64,000 nt of DNA from Mytilus galloprovincialis. Lineage: Eukaryota > Mollusca > Bivalvia > Mytilida > Mytilidae. The notes beneath the pieces are model-generated. The model searched no databases. It worked only from the letters and a program-made list of their open reading frames with translations, and had not been told where the DNA came from. The stretch covers positions 57,681,078 through 57,745,077 of the forward strand of contig NC_134841.1 in assembly GCF_965363235.1 (NCBI RefSeq), written 5' to 3'. The first letter of the stretch is position 1; each line of letters opens with the position of its first letter. The position numbers and the translations under genes are program-made. Shown in pieces: positions 47,236-59,820 of this stretch.

Positions 47236-47732
47236 ACATATATTTAGCCTACTCACAGTATTCTTTTTGTTACTTTCTAGAGGTGTGTCTGAGACGAAGG
47301 TTTTATATATATACTAATAAATGAAAACTGTTGTTTCTTATTTGTGTTTTTAACTATTCATACTGTAATGTTTATTATATTTGTAAAAGAATAACATTAT
47401 AATTATATTATATTATGCTCCTTGTGAGCCCATTTTATGGACATAGTTGTTCATTTCCCACGGGTCCCCTTTCTGGAATTACCATATTAATACACTAAAG
47501 AGAAATAGAACTGGATGTTTGCTCATCACACTTATCATTTAGCCACTTATAATATATATATACATAAGAAAAAAGGAGCAATACCACATATACCCTACTC
47601 CGAAAATAGTGAATACAGGGAAAAGCTTATACCTTATGACATACACTGTTTTTACTGTTTATCTCAGTTATGATTCATGTCTGTTATGGTTTTAGACAGT
47701 AATATAGTCTTTGACCTTAGACAAAGTGATCT
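47236..47732. other. No gene seen
   Basis: AT-rich spacer before the 3' tail of the next LINE. Confidence 0.5.
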
Positions 47733-49837
47733 TAAGTAAGTAAGTAAGTAGGTAAGTAAATTTTATTTAGATTCGCCATATATATACATAATAACAGAGA
47801 AAACATGAGCTCTGGTGAGCTCTTTAACCGACTATCACATAAAAAAACCATGCAGCATCATGCAAATACTACCAAATAAAACTAAAAAAACCATGCAATA
47901 TTATGAAAGCAACTCTATTTGATTTGTGAGCCTCCAGAGTCAAAGTTCATGTGGCAAGTGCCTCTATGTGCATTGAAACGGGGGAATCAGCAAATCACTT
48001 GGGATCAATAAATATAACAGACTAAAAGCATAAAAACAATAAATAAATAAATATAAGCACTAGCATTTAATGGCAGATATATTAAAAAAAAATGCATAAA
48101 AAGCAGAGCAAAAGGCCATTATAAAAAGAAAGAAAGAAATTTCAGCTTTGAGACAGCACTGGGTGGAAACGACATGAACTGCAGTAACATTTTTGACCCC
48201 CACACCAGGAATTTATATAATTCCTAAACTGGTCAAAAGAAGTCATGAGTCTAGCCTCATTAGGAATTGAGTTCCATACTTGTGCTGCCTCAAATCTAAA
48301 GGATCTTTTACCATAACTGGAGGTTCTAGGTCTAGGTACCTCAGCAGTGTTTACATGCCTGAAATTATATGAACTGTTTTTTATTACAACTAAATTTTGA
48401 ATAAATAAAGGACATTTCTTATTAATTATTTTAAAGGTCTCCAAGGCAATTCAGCGCATTCTACGAGTTTTTAATGATGGAAGGTTCGAAATCTGCAGGA
48501 GTGTTTCGTATGAGCTCTGATGGTCTTCATAAATAAATCGAAGCGCTCTTTCTTGTATTTTTTCTATTTTCCTGGTATTTTGTTCCCCACAGAAATGCCA
48601 AGTCAAAGGGCAATAACTAAAGTTAGACATAATAAAAGAGTAGTAAATTGTAAGCTTACTCAGTTTGTTAAGATGTTTCACAATTCTTTTCAAAACATTT
48701 AATTGCCTTGCAGCCTTTTTACAAATATTTGAAATGTGTAAATTAAAGTTTAATTTAAAATCAATCGTAACTCCAAGTAGTTTAACCTCATCCTCACATG
48801 ATATAGAAATACCATTCAAATCAAACACAATCTTTTTATCATGTGTTTTTTTGCCAAGAGAGATAGCTTGAAATTTCTCTGGGTTGGCCTGCATTTTATT
48901 GGAAGAAAACCACTGTATTAAAAAATTGCTGTCTTCCTCAAGAGCAGAAATTACATCTTGTAAGGAATTTCCAGACTTTGACAAAGTATTGTCATCAGCA
49001 TAATTATATAAAGAACAATTTTTTATAAAAAAGAACAAATCATTAATAAAAATATTAAATAGGATGGGTCCAAGGATAGAACCTTGTGGTACCCCTTTAA
49101 ATATGTCAAGCATACCACTTAAATTTTGGTTTACTTTCACACACTGTTTTCTTTTTGTTAAATAACTATATGACATATCAAGTGAGGATTTGGATAGACC
49201 ATAAGCTTTTAGTTTCAGTAGCAGTAAGTCATGGGGGAGACAGTCAAATGCTTTTGACAAGTCCATAAGGATAGCTGCAAGGTATTTATTTTGATCTAAG
49301 GCTAATTTCCAATCTTCAATTACTCTTAATAAAGTTGACTGACATTTAAAACCAGATCTAAAAGCTGCCAAAAAAGGACTGAAGATTTTATCAAAGTACT
49401 GCACTAATTGTACTTCTATGGCATTTTCAAAATTTTTAGAAATAGCCGGTAATACACTTACCGGTCTATAATTTCCCTTTTCTAAAACACTATTCTTTTT
49501 GTGAATAGGTGCAACTTAAGCTTCCTTAAGACGGTCAGGGAAGGTCGATGATGATAATGACAGATTAACAATTTCTGTAAGGGGTTTTACAATAGCAGGT
49601 TTAGCAAAATGCAGTAATTTAGGTGAGATACCATCTATACCAGTGGCTTTTTTAACATTAATTTTACGTATACGTTTCTCAACAAAGTCTTGATCAATAG
49701 GGGAAAAGGTAAAATTGTTTTGATCAAGATCTTGAATATTATCTTTAATAGCCAAAATACTCGGGTGATCATCATCAACCTTTATTTGACTTCTTCCTAT
49801 ATTCTTTGCAACATTTACAAAATAGTCATTAAATCTT
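47733..49837 (-). mobile_element. LINE (non-LTR retrotransposon), 5' truncated
   Basis: One frame runs from about 49837 down to a stop at 48142 and codes the reverse transcriptase and C-terminal part. Landmarks: KATGIDGISPKLL, NYRPVSVLP, DLSKAFDCLPHDLL, GVPQGSILGPILFNIFINDL, catalytic YADD, KLLGVTID, and a tail with RSFRFEAAQVWNSIP. The frame is broken only by two nonsense codons, TAA at 49516-49518 and TGA at 48451-48453, with no frameshift. The endonuclease part is missing. The copy ends in a short CTTA-type microsatellite tail (47733-47760). The clade is not assigned; the wording is Jockey/CR1-like. Confidence 0.85.
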
Positions 49838-51700
49838 CAAATCTAACTATATATCACAGTGAAATTGCATTTCCATATAGAATTGGATTAAGCATCTGGA
49901 AACCTTTATTATTGTGTAATTTATTCAGAGAGAAAATCAATTCTAGATACTGTTTAGTCACCGGTAGTTTGTCCATCTATATTATATTGTAAAACTATAT
50001 ATATGATTTCTGCAGAAATCATTTTGTTGAAAAAGACTTGACTTTGTTTAATTGTTAAATAATCAATGTAATCAATATGTAATCACTTGTATGAAATTGA
50101 ACTTAATTGTACTACTCAAATTATTGTGAGTTATAATTGACAATAAAAAACTTTATGTTGTATTGTAAAACATTGATATATTTCTAGTATATATGGCATT
50201 GTTCTTTGTTACATTTACCTTAAATCAATAGAGAACTTCCTCATTATATATATGGTACCATTTATCACAGGACGATTGCATTCTAATATGTAACTATTAC
50301 AGACTGACGGACGGACCAATACTATATATATCCTCTTGCTTATGGCATGGGGCATCAAACATTTAGTATTAACATACAAGACCACACAATTCTTCAATAG
50401 CCTGTTATAATGATATGATTTTTTAAACAAAAGATGCAATCATTAACATTTATTTTCTCATATCATTCTTTTATTCAAATAAACAAAACTCGTCTATGGT
50501 TGTCTTATTTCATTTATTTAGATTTTTGTTTTTAAATTTGGTGGTGTTGATTCTCATCTTTGATGATTGTTTGCTCACGGTTCTCAATGCACATGTCAGC
50601 GGCAACTTTAACAGAATGGAAACGATTTATAGCTTGACATTTATAATTCATAAACATCATCCTGTTTTCGAAAACTGTGCGCTGCTCTCTGAATTCGTTT
50701 GGCTATTTATTCGTTGGATTGCTGTTATATTGAAATTAACTCCATATCATATTTTATTAGAAAAAAAAAAATAAGTAACAAAAATATCGAGGAAAAGAAA
50801 ATTAAAACAAAACGGAAAGTCCCTTATCAAAGGGCAAAATCAAAAGCTCAAACAATCCAAACGAATGTAAAACAAATGTCATATGATTTCCTGGTTCGTT
50901 ATCGGCAATATATATACAATGAAGTAAATGTAAGTTTTTATTATCCACAGTAAAGTTTGTATAACCAATGAATACTATTGTCAATACTGCTCCAAACTAC
51001 ATATCTAATTAGGTATTTGTGTTTAACGTTTGGAATTAAAATTAGATAGACTCACTGAAATATTCTTTATAGTTACATAATTAACCTTCATCAAGTATTT
51101 ACACATCGTTTTAATTTTCAAATCTTAGGGTTTAAGATTAACATTCAGTAAAATTAAATAGAAAAAAGCGGATCGGTCTCAAATGTTTCAAAGTGCTATT
51201 CTCATTTTCTATAACACTCAGTCGCAATATATCATCAGCTTCGTAGTAAGTACTTCGGCACTCCGAATCTCTGTCATTTGGTCTCTTTTGTAGAGTTGAC
51301 TCATTGGCAATCATACCACATCTTCTTTTTATATTTATATACCATATCTATCTTAAATTCTTCGTTTATTTTAGAAACTATAGGAAAAACTTAGGTTCAA
51401 ACTTCATAAGACAAAGTTTACCATAGATGTATATTTGTTTTATTTTTCTGTCCTTTTTTTTATCATAAAGCTCCTCGGCTATTCAAGTATTTATACACCA
51501 TTTGATTTCAACTTTCTTTTTGGTTTTAACCTTCCAGCTGAAAGTAAATCCGTTAATCTTCTTTATTTTTTCTACCAGTGAAGTGAAGTATTTAAATGAT
51601 ATTGTGTATGTAAATGCTATTGTATATTTCAAACAAATCAAACGGGCAAACTGTTTGTTATGAACTGAGGAAGTAAATCAATTTACAAACAAAACACACA
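49838..51700. other. Intergenic, no gene seen
   Basis: AT-rich DNA. The open frames at 50496-50774 and 50699-50953 overlap, lack domains and have unremarkable composition. A short mussel-repeat phrase (gactcattggcaatcatacc) lies at about 51298. Confidence 0.45.
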
Positions 51701-51710
51701 TTATGAAAAC

Positions 51711-51780
<70 letters not shown>

Positions 51781-51815
51781 TAATCAATCAATCAATCAAT
51801 CAATCAACCAATCAA
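51711..51815. repeat. (AATC)n microsatellite
   Basis: About 26 AATC units with one or two changes. Confidence 0.95.
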
Positions 51816-52157
51816 GACTCTTGTCTTCATTTGATCACCAACATTTTTTGCATTTGTTTAATTGAAAAGGTAAAACGTGGTCCCATTTCTTACAGAACGG
51901 AGTAAATCCCAAAATTAATCTAAAAGTTTCCAAATCTGAGAAACATAAAGTTAGGAAATATCTTAATCTGGATCATAACATATTAAGATTTAGATTTTAA
52001 TAGTTTTAAGTCTGTACCTTATAAAATGTTCCACATTTAATTGATAACGGGGAAAATAGAAACACAATAATTAAGGTAAACAAATTGAGTTATTCCTCTT
52101 TGTACTGGCTTTCAAATATATTTTACTTGTTCTTATAATTAAATTTGATTAATAATC

Positions 52158-52313
52158 CAGTGGCGGATACAAAAGGGGGAGGGTCCGGGGGTTGGAACCC
52201 CCCTTTTTTTGGACGAACAATGCATTTGAATGGAAGCATATAGTTGGACCCCCCCCCCCCCTTTTACTCTGGGTTGGGAACCCCCCTTTTTAAAATGGCT
52301 GTATCCGCCACTG
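52158..52313. mobile_element. hAT-like MITE, copy 2
   Basis: A 156-bp element with ends CAGTGGCGGATAC and GTATCCGCCACTG, flanked by TAATC (52153-52157 and 52314-52318). G- and C-rich strings in the interior can pair. The same family sits in the CSK intron at 29.9 kb; this copy has the better-kept ends. Confidence 0.75.
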
Positions 52314-53569
52314 TAATCAGTCTGTTTGTTTGATTGCATGTGTTGTATTTCTGTATATTGTCCTTCAATTAGAAATATAAAAGACATTTGGTTTGATTTT
52401 GATTTGATTTGAAAACACCAGAGACATTTATACACATATGTGTATATATGTCTCTGAAAACACGCAAACGAAACAGCTCACTTTCAGTCCCGAACGGAAT
52501 ATTAACATTGTTAGCAAAGGAAAGATAACTCTAACATTTTGCCACCTTGCACTGAGACAAATGACAGGAAAATATGTTTGACACTTGGACAGCCAACATG
52601 GCCATTGTCATGTAATACAGAGCAATTTTTTATTTTCCTTTCAAACAGAAAAAAATAATTTTATAACAGCATATATTCAAACTTAATTTATTGTACCACA
52701 TCAAAATTTAAAGTCGAAGACCAAAAATTAGCATTACTGACAGCAGAGACAGTGACATATTGTAAATATTTATATGCAACTGGAAAAATTAGTGCACCCT
52801 CTGGCATCTCATTTGTAACCGGTTACTTGCTTGGTGCATTTGCTGTATTAATTGGGACAGAATGGTTTCTAAAAATGTGCAAAACTAAACCAAAGTACAA
52901 CTACAGCTGAACAGGATACAATTTACAAACAGCAGATGTATCCTCATATACTCCTTATTGTAATTTGTCCGCAATAATGGAAATCACTTCCTGGATTCTA
53001 CCTGGATTATTGCGGCCATCATTAAGTTGATAACTTCTTTTGCCGTCTCGTAATTAACTTTATATTATAATACTTATGATTTAACTATGATCTGTGCGCA
53101 TTAATAGAAGAAATATTTAAATCACACAGGTTGCCATAAAATTTTGACATCCTAATACTAAATATCTGACTACAATAGAAAAGTGATTGTTGTATGACCT
53201 CAATAGGTCAAGCGGGATGGATTCTTGGGTAGGGAATAGCGTCGCGATAAGGTGTATTATGGGGTTTTATGCTAGTAAGAATGCATTGTGAAGCCACAAC
53301 ATCCATCGGAAAAAGCATGTGTAGTAAGAATTCATATAACACAAGAAAATATGATCGAAGGATACTATTAGTATTACTATTAGTATAAGTCATGTAAGTT
53401 ATAAGTAGTCCAAAATAAATTTGACGTCTTGAAAGACTATTTACTTTTTTGCTGTGACAACTTTCTTCACTTCATTCAGATAAAAGGGAACATTTTTCAG
53501 TGTTATAAAAAGGATATAATATCACAACAAGATTATTCTGAATAATATGTCTCATAATGTTGTACCATA

Positions 53570-53662
53570 CCTGCACTTGTCTCAGAATTTTTTTCCCCTA
53601 TATATATATATACCTTTGTATATATAGGAATTTTTTTTTCTGAGACGAGTGCCTGTGCATAC
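53570..53662. repeat. ~90-bp palindromic element
   Basis: The left arm CTGCACTTGTCTCAGAA plus T-run and the right arm T-run plus CTGAGACGAGTGCCTG are inverted copies around a TATATA centre. It is likely a small fold-back transposon remnant. Confidence 0.6.
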
Positions 53663-54264
53663 CTGGTTTAAATTTACAGTGGTTACAAATGAAAAGACTC
53701 TAAAATGAATTGACTTATGCTACCATACATCTGCTCTTTTTGTTAATAAATATTCTGATAAATTTAATACAACTAAAATGGGCCCACAAAATCGCAGTAC
53801 AATTGGATATTTGTTGAAACAAAGAGTTTGAATTTTTGAAGGCAGTACGTCAATTGAGCATGTGTGAAAGCTTATAAGACAACAATCAATAATGGTCTCT
53901 AAATTTTGTTATTTAAAAAAAAAATTAGTTTCAAAACAAATTGGTATGGAATTGCAATGAGGTGGTGTCCATTAGGAAATTAAACCGAACATTTTTTCAT
54001 CAAACAATACCACTAGGAACCTCCAATTAGACTATATTACTGTACTGTAAGACTACAAGGAAGGACTAACTCTTACAAACTTTTATTAATTTATTTAAAC
54101 AACATTTACTTTTCGTTCCATTTTATTCTCTATGTCATTTCACTTTAACGTTCATTTTCTATTTATATAACTACACCATAACTACAGCAATTTTGCTTAC
54201 ACTTTCGGTTCACTGCTCAACCACAAGAAATGCACCTCACTGAAAATTTTGTATGTAACATTGT

Positions 54265-54305
54265 CCTGATGACGCCTATCTATAAGTGAAACATGTCGAC
54301 CATTA
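54265..54305 (+). other. Hammerhead-like core motif
   Basis: The sequence reads CCTGATGA, a 15-base partly self-complementary spacer (cgccta/taagt), GAAA, then CATG and GTC. CTGATGA, GAAA and a palindromic third stem ending in GTC are the parts of a minimal hammerhead that would act as a dimer. The closing pair of stem II is a mismatch, so it may be inactive or a chance likeness within a common repeat. Confidence 0.35.
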
Positions 54306-54660
54306 AAACTATTACTATGGGGTAAAAATATCTGAGTGTTGTTGTCTTTTGTCACACAAAACAAACAAATGTTAATAGGAAGTACAAAACACTACATTAT
54401 AAGTCGCATTACAAATATTTTCGACTTTGTATGGTTTCAGAGGAGTTGCTGCTCAATGAATTCAGTCTCTTCCTTTAGTAGTTTAGATGTGTAAATAAAT
54501 AAATTTTGATTCACAATATTGATTGGTACCAAATCAATCTCTCATTATGTACTGTTTAAATCATTATAAATTGTCTGACCTCTCAGAACCTGTATCTTTC
54601 CAGGTAATAACATGTTCCAGCCATGCTTGTGAGATCATTTGAATTTTATAATCAGATGCA

Positions 54661-57310
54661 ATGGACTTTAAAGATTGGTTGGAATCAACAAAGGGCAGAT
54701 TTTCAAGTTTATGTGACAAGGAGAAGACAGAGACCCTACAACACTTATTAGAACTATGTGGTTCAGAACAATTGTCCTTCTTAGTACAAGTGTACTTGCC
54801 TACTACCTGCCAGGTTGATTTCTTTGCAGTTCTGCCAAATGAGCTGTCACATAAAATCATCAATTATTTAGATGTATCATCAGCATTCAATTCTAGACTA
54901 GTGAGTATTACATAGATGTCAAGAAAAAAGAAAATAGACTTCATAAGAAATATATTTATGTAACATATGCTATGCTTTTAGACAGATGCAAAAACAAAAT
55001 AAAAAAAATACAGAATTGCAAGTTTTTGGTAGAAAAAAATTAATGTGAAAATGTGTTAATTTAGATTTAAGGATTCTTTTTCTCATGATTATCTCAGAGA
55101 AAGACAGAAAGAGAAAAAAATGTTTCTGGACAAAAATGTACTGTTAGAATCTAAAATTAAATAGAATTAGAAAGCATTTATTATGATTGCAAAATGAATC
55201 CATATCTTAATGATATCTATTAAAATGGCTCTGATAGGAAACTATTATTCTCCTTTTTGTTACTGACTGAAGCATGTCATAATCTTCATCTTGGGTAATT
55301 TCTGAAACACAAAATGGGTTACTGGTACATCTTGAAAATTATAAACATCATGTCATACATGTACATGTACTTACATGTACACACATGTCAGGAAACTTAA
55401 TTTTAGTTTACTAGACTTAAAGTGTGCTCTGGTGTTACTCTGGTGTTACTCTTAATTCTATCCCCCTCCCCATATATCAATATAAAAAACTTATTCCTTG
55501 ATTTTTATTTTTTTTTTAAACGAAAGAAGATCTGAGAACTATGTCACTGAAAACTGTAAGCATACAAGATTAAAGAATTAATGTTTCTAAGCTTAGTTTA
55601 GCTAAGGTTATTGGCCCTTTCGTAACTGCATGTCTTTCTCTTTCTTCAGTCTGGGTAAGGAGTTACTGTAGATTATTCTTTTGTAGCGCTGTAATATATT
55701 GTTTTACTTGGTGACTATTGTCTGTTTAAAGCTAAAAGAAATGATTAGTACATATCAAAATTATATGGTCGCTGATTTTATAGCCCTCCATTTTAGTTCT
55801 GACAACTGAAATAATTTCTGCTGTCCATTTGGTCCCATGCAAACAATTATAGTCATTGCAATACACAAATCAAAAAGATTCTTGACAAAGATGAACCCTT
55901 TACACTGCAAATTAAACTATGTTACTCAATACTAGAAGTTTTTATAATATATTTTTGAATTGATAATTAATAGAACCCACTTGGACTATCTTATTTTTTC
56001 AAGGTCTATCAGATAAAGACATCAGTTAAAAACTTTGTTTCAATTTTCAAAGAGAAAAATAACTTGAATAATTCAAGCCCTTTCTGTGTCCGATTTTCTC
56101 CCACACGAGGGCTTGAACTCCTTATGATCATTGGCTGCGTCGCCTGCTTTCTGTGAGAGAGAGAGCCAATCGGCGGCGATCAGGGTAATGAGTCTGCGCA
56201 ACTGTCTTGTAATTGTCTTACCAAACATGTGTGTTCAATTAACACAAATCCGATAATAATTAATTAACATCAGTTTACATCATTTAACATCAATTAACAT
56301 CCAGAACTCCTCCTTCTTTAGCTACCAACTTAGTAAAAAATTCCCATATTGCATAGCGGTGTGAATTTTCCGGTTGACAGTCTTTATCGAGGAAGACATT
56401 CAGACGTTAATGTAGCCTTCGTAGATCAGAGGAATATAACGACTGAATTATTCGGGTTAAGAGAAAAATAGAAACTTATATAAACTTTGTTTGATTTTCA
56501 TGATTTAATATTTTACTTATATGTAATATAAGCATTGTTTATACAAACAGAAAAGCCATTTCAGTTTACAAGTAATTAATTATATGATAAAGATGCTAAC
56601 ATCATGGATGCAATTAATTAACATACACAGACCACTTTTTATATCTTGAGGTTAATTTGTCTAACATTTGACACTTTGAAGTTACAACTGGAATCTCACT
56701 AGGAGGCACACTAATCTTTTCTTAATCAGATACATGTCACAAACAATCACTGTAGGAGAGGAAAGCAGAATATGATACCAGATCACTTTAATACTGATTA
56801 CACAATAAATAGTATATTATTTGAGGGTCAGTAGGTCAGTCTCCTCCCCCTGGATGTTAGATGTACCCAATCTGTGTGTAAAGCCAATTGCATTGTCTTT
56901 TTATAATCAGTTTTCTTGGTTCAAAGCAGCCTGACTAGTTGATGGAGTTTTACAGTGCTATTATTCAATTTACCTCCCACCTTCCCCTTCCTAACACCTT
57001 CAATATTGTTTCATGACTAGAGAAATAACTCAGCTTAAACTAGTGATATATATTTTTCTTTATTTCAGTTTTCCCTTAATGGAATTTTATCACTGGTCAT
57101 TTCTAAAATTTCATTCATCCCCAAGCATTTCGGGGACACATATCAAATTTATCCCAGTGCCAGTTTGATAGACCCCTGCTACTTCACTAGTACATGGGCT
57201 ATCCCCCAGGCAGACCCTAGCACTACCCAGCTGCCGATGAGACGCCTAGTCTTATCACCTAAGTGGAGAACCCTCGTTTTACATTCCCCGGCTGGGGCAT
57301 TGTCGGGCAG
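54661..57310 (+). CDS. FBXW2-like F-box protein, first two exons (partial)
   Basis: Exon 1 (54661-54900) starts MDFKDWLEST and ends at a GTGAGT donor in phase 0. Residues 1-45 resemble the N-terminal helix region of FBXW2, which reads DFETWL, KNETLDHLISLSG, QL; here it is KTETLQHLLELCGSEQL. An F-box follows (DFFAVLPNELSHKIINYLD). F-box proteins bring substrates to SCF ubiquitin ligases. Exon 2 (57069-57310, acceptor ctttatttcag, donor gtaggt) is open only in the frame that phase 0 predicts, for 80 codons, and is more GC-rich than its surroundings. Its product (KHFGDTYQIYPSASL, LVLSPKWRTLVLHSP) is not FBXW2-like and I do not recognise it. No WD40 exon is seen before the window ends; downstream DNA is filled with repeats. 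Confidence 0.6.
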
Positions 57311-57430
57311 GTAGGTTCTTCCTTACACTGAAGGTTGCAAGCTGACTTGCAAAGGCAGGAACTCAAAATTCTGTTTATGTGCTGAGTGTTTCTCAAGGGC
57401 CAAAATTAAATGATTTTTTAATAAATATTA

Positions 57431-59290
57431 TTAGCTCACCTGTCCCGAAGGGACAAGTGAGCTTATGCCATCACTTGGCGTCCGTCGTCGTCCGTCGTCC
57501 GTCGTCTGTCGTCGTCTGTCGTCGTAAACTATTTCAAGAATCTTCTCCTCTGAAACTACTGGGCCAAATACTTTCAAACTTTAACTGAATGTTCCTTAGG
57601 GTATCTTATTTATAAATTGTATCCGAAGTTTTGATCTATCAACAAACATGGTCGCCATTGCTAAAAATAGAACATAGGGGTCAAATGCAGTTTTTGGCTT
57701 ATAACTCAAAAACCAAAGCATTTAGAGCAAATCTGACATGGGGTAATATTGTTTATCAGGTCAAGATCTATCTGCCCTGAAATTTTCAGATGAATCAGAC
57801 AACCCGTTGTTGGGTTGCTGCCCCTGAATTGGTAATTTTAAGGAAATTTTGCTGTTTTTGGTTATTATCTTGAATATTATTATAGATAGAGATAAACTGT
57901 AAACAGGAATAATGTTCAGCAAAGTAAGATTTACAAATAAGTCAACATGACGGAAATGGTCAGTTGACCCCTTTAGGAGTTATTGCCCTTTATAGTCAAT
58001 TTTTAACCATTTTTGTAAATCTTAGTAATCTTTTACAAAAATCTTCTCCTCTGAAACTACTGGGCCAAATACTTCCAAACTTTAATTGAATGTTCCTTAG
58101 GGTATCTTGTTTGTAAATTGTATCCGAAGTTATGATCTATCATCAAACATGGTCGCCATTGCTAAAAATAGAACATAGGGGTCAAATGCAGTTTTTGGCT
58201 TATAACTCAAAAACCAAAGCATTTAGAGCAAATCTGACATGGGGTAATATTGTTTATCAGGTCAAGATCTATCTGCCCTGAAATTTTCAGATGAATCAGA
58301 CAATCTGTTGTTGGGTTGCTGCCCCTGAATTGGTAATTTTAAGGAAATTTTGCTGTTTTTGGTTATTATCTTGAATATTATTATAGATAGAGATAAACTG
58401 TAAACAGGAATAATGTTCAGCAAAGTAAGATTTACAAATAAGTCAACATGACGGAAATGGTCAGTTGACCCCTTTAGGAGTTATTGCCCTTTATAGTCAA
58501 TTTTTAACCATTTTTCGTAAATCTTAGTAATCTTTTAAAAAAATCTTCTCCTCTGAAACTACTGGGCCAAATACTTCCAAACTTTAACTGAATGTTCCTT
58601 AGGGTATCTAGTTTGTAAATTATATCCGAAGTTATGATCTATCAACAAACATGGTCGCCATTGCTAAAAATAGAACATAGGGGTCAAATGCAGTTTTTGG
58701 CTTATAACTCAAAAACCAAAGCATTTAGAGCAAACCTGACGTGGGTAATATTGTTTATCAGGTCAATTTCTATCTGCCCTGAAATTTTCAGATGAATCAG
58801 ACAACCTGTTGTTGGGTTGCTGCCCCTGAATTGATAATTTTAAGGAAATTTTGCTGTTTTTGTTTATTATCTTGAATATAATTATAGATAGAAATAAACT
58901 GTAAACAGCAATAATGTTCAGCAAAGTAAGATCTTCAATTAAGTCAATTTGACCAAAATTGTCAATTGACCCCTTAAGGAGTTATTGCCCTTTAAAGACT
59001 TTTTTTCACAATTTGTTCATCATGTTGACTTACTTTAAAAAATCTTCTCCTTTGAAACTGCTGTATCAATTTCAGCCAAACTTAGGCTAAATGAGTTTCA
59101 GAGTATCTAGTATAAATTTTATATTTTATTTCCTTGTATGTCAAGAAACATACCTCCTATGGCTAAAATAGAACATAGGAGAAAATGATTATTTTTTTTG
59201 GCTTTTGAAGAAAATAGGACGATCCAAAAAACATTTAAATAAACCAAAAGAATTAAGGTGAGCGATTCAGGCTCTTGAGAGCCTCTTGTT
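57431..59290 (-). mobile_element. Repeat family I, copy D
   Basis: A minus-strand copy with both ends present: the stem-loop (ttagctcacctgtcccgaag, ggacaagtgagct) and microsatellite at the low end, and gctcttgagagcctcttgtt at the high end. It has three ~480-bp core units where copy B has two, and is otherwise nearly the same. It lies in the intron after exon 2 of the F-box gene. Confidence 0.75.
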
Positions 59291-59820
59291 ATTTATTCTA
59301 ACTGTCTTTCTGCTTTAAGCCAGTATGATTTGCTGAGACTATGTTTTGGTTTACACACAGAAACCCCATATATTTGTCTTGTTTGCAGTTTGTTTTTGAG
59401 CAGTTATTTGGTCTTTTTTGCTCATTTATGTGGGCTAGCTATCATATTGCCATGCTGACTTTAATTGAGATTTGCTATATCAGGATCCCTCAACAGTTAA
59501 ACAAACAAAAGATTACACAACCTCCTACTGAAATTACAGAAATAATATTCCCACTATGAGACTACAAGAAATATATAATAAGAGTCTACAAGAAAATACA
59601 ATAGAACACTACAAGAAAATACAATATGAGATAGCAGAATACAAACACGTACCTTTAAAGTTATATAAAAAGCATATAACCTTTATACATATGATAGCAT
59701 GTACATTTCAAAAGGTTTTAATGTTTGGATAGTGTTTCTTTATTCAGTGCATTTTTTTTGTAGTAGCCTTATAGCTAATGTCTAAATGAAGCCTGTCAAC
59801 TGTGTCTTAGGTTTGTCAGA
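59291..59820. other. No gene seen
   Basis: A short AT-rich stretch; the 72-codon frame at 59341-59559 has no recognisable features. Confidence 0.4.

Larger units (their letters stand above)
52319..54660. other. Intergenic, no gene seen
   Basis: AT-rich DNA upstream of the F-box gene. It contains the hairpin at 53.57 kb and the hammerhead-like motif at 54.27 kb; otherwise nothing supportable. Confidence 0.45.

Noticed and set aside
54564-54863. Minus-strand 99-residue frame
   Set aside because: It is the shadow of the F-box exon on the other strand.
56070-56220. GC-richer stretch as a possible exon or promoter
   Set aside because: Local composition differs, but no frame with splice borders is open across it and no promoter motif is clear.
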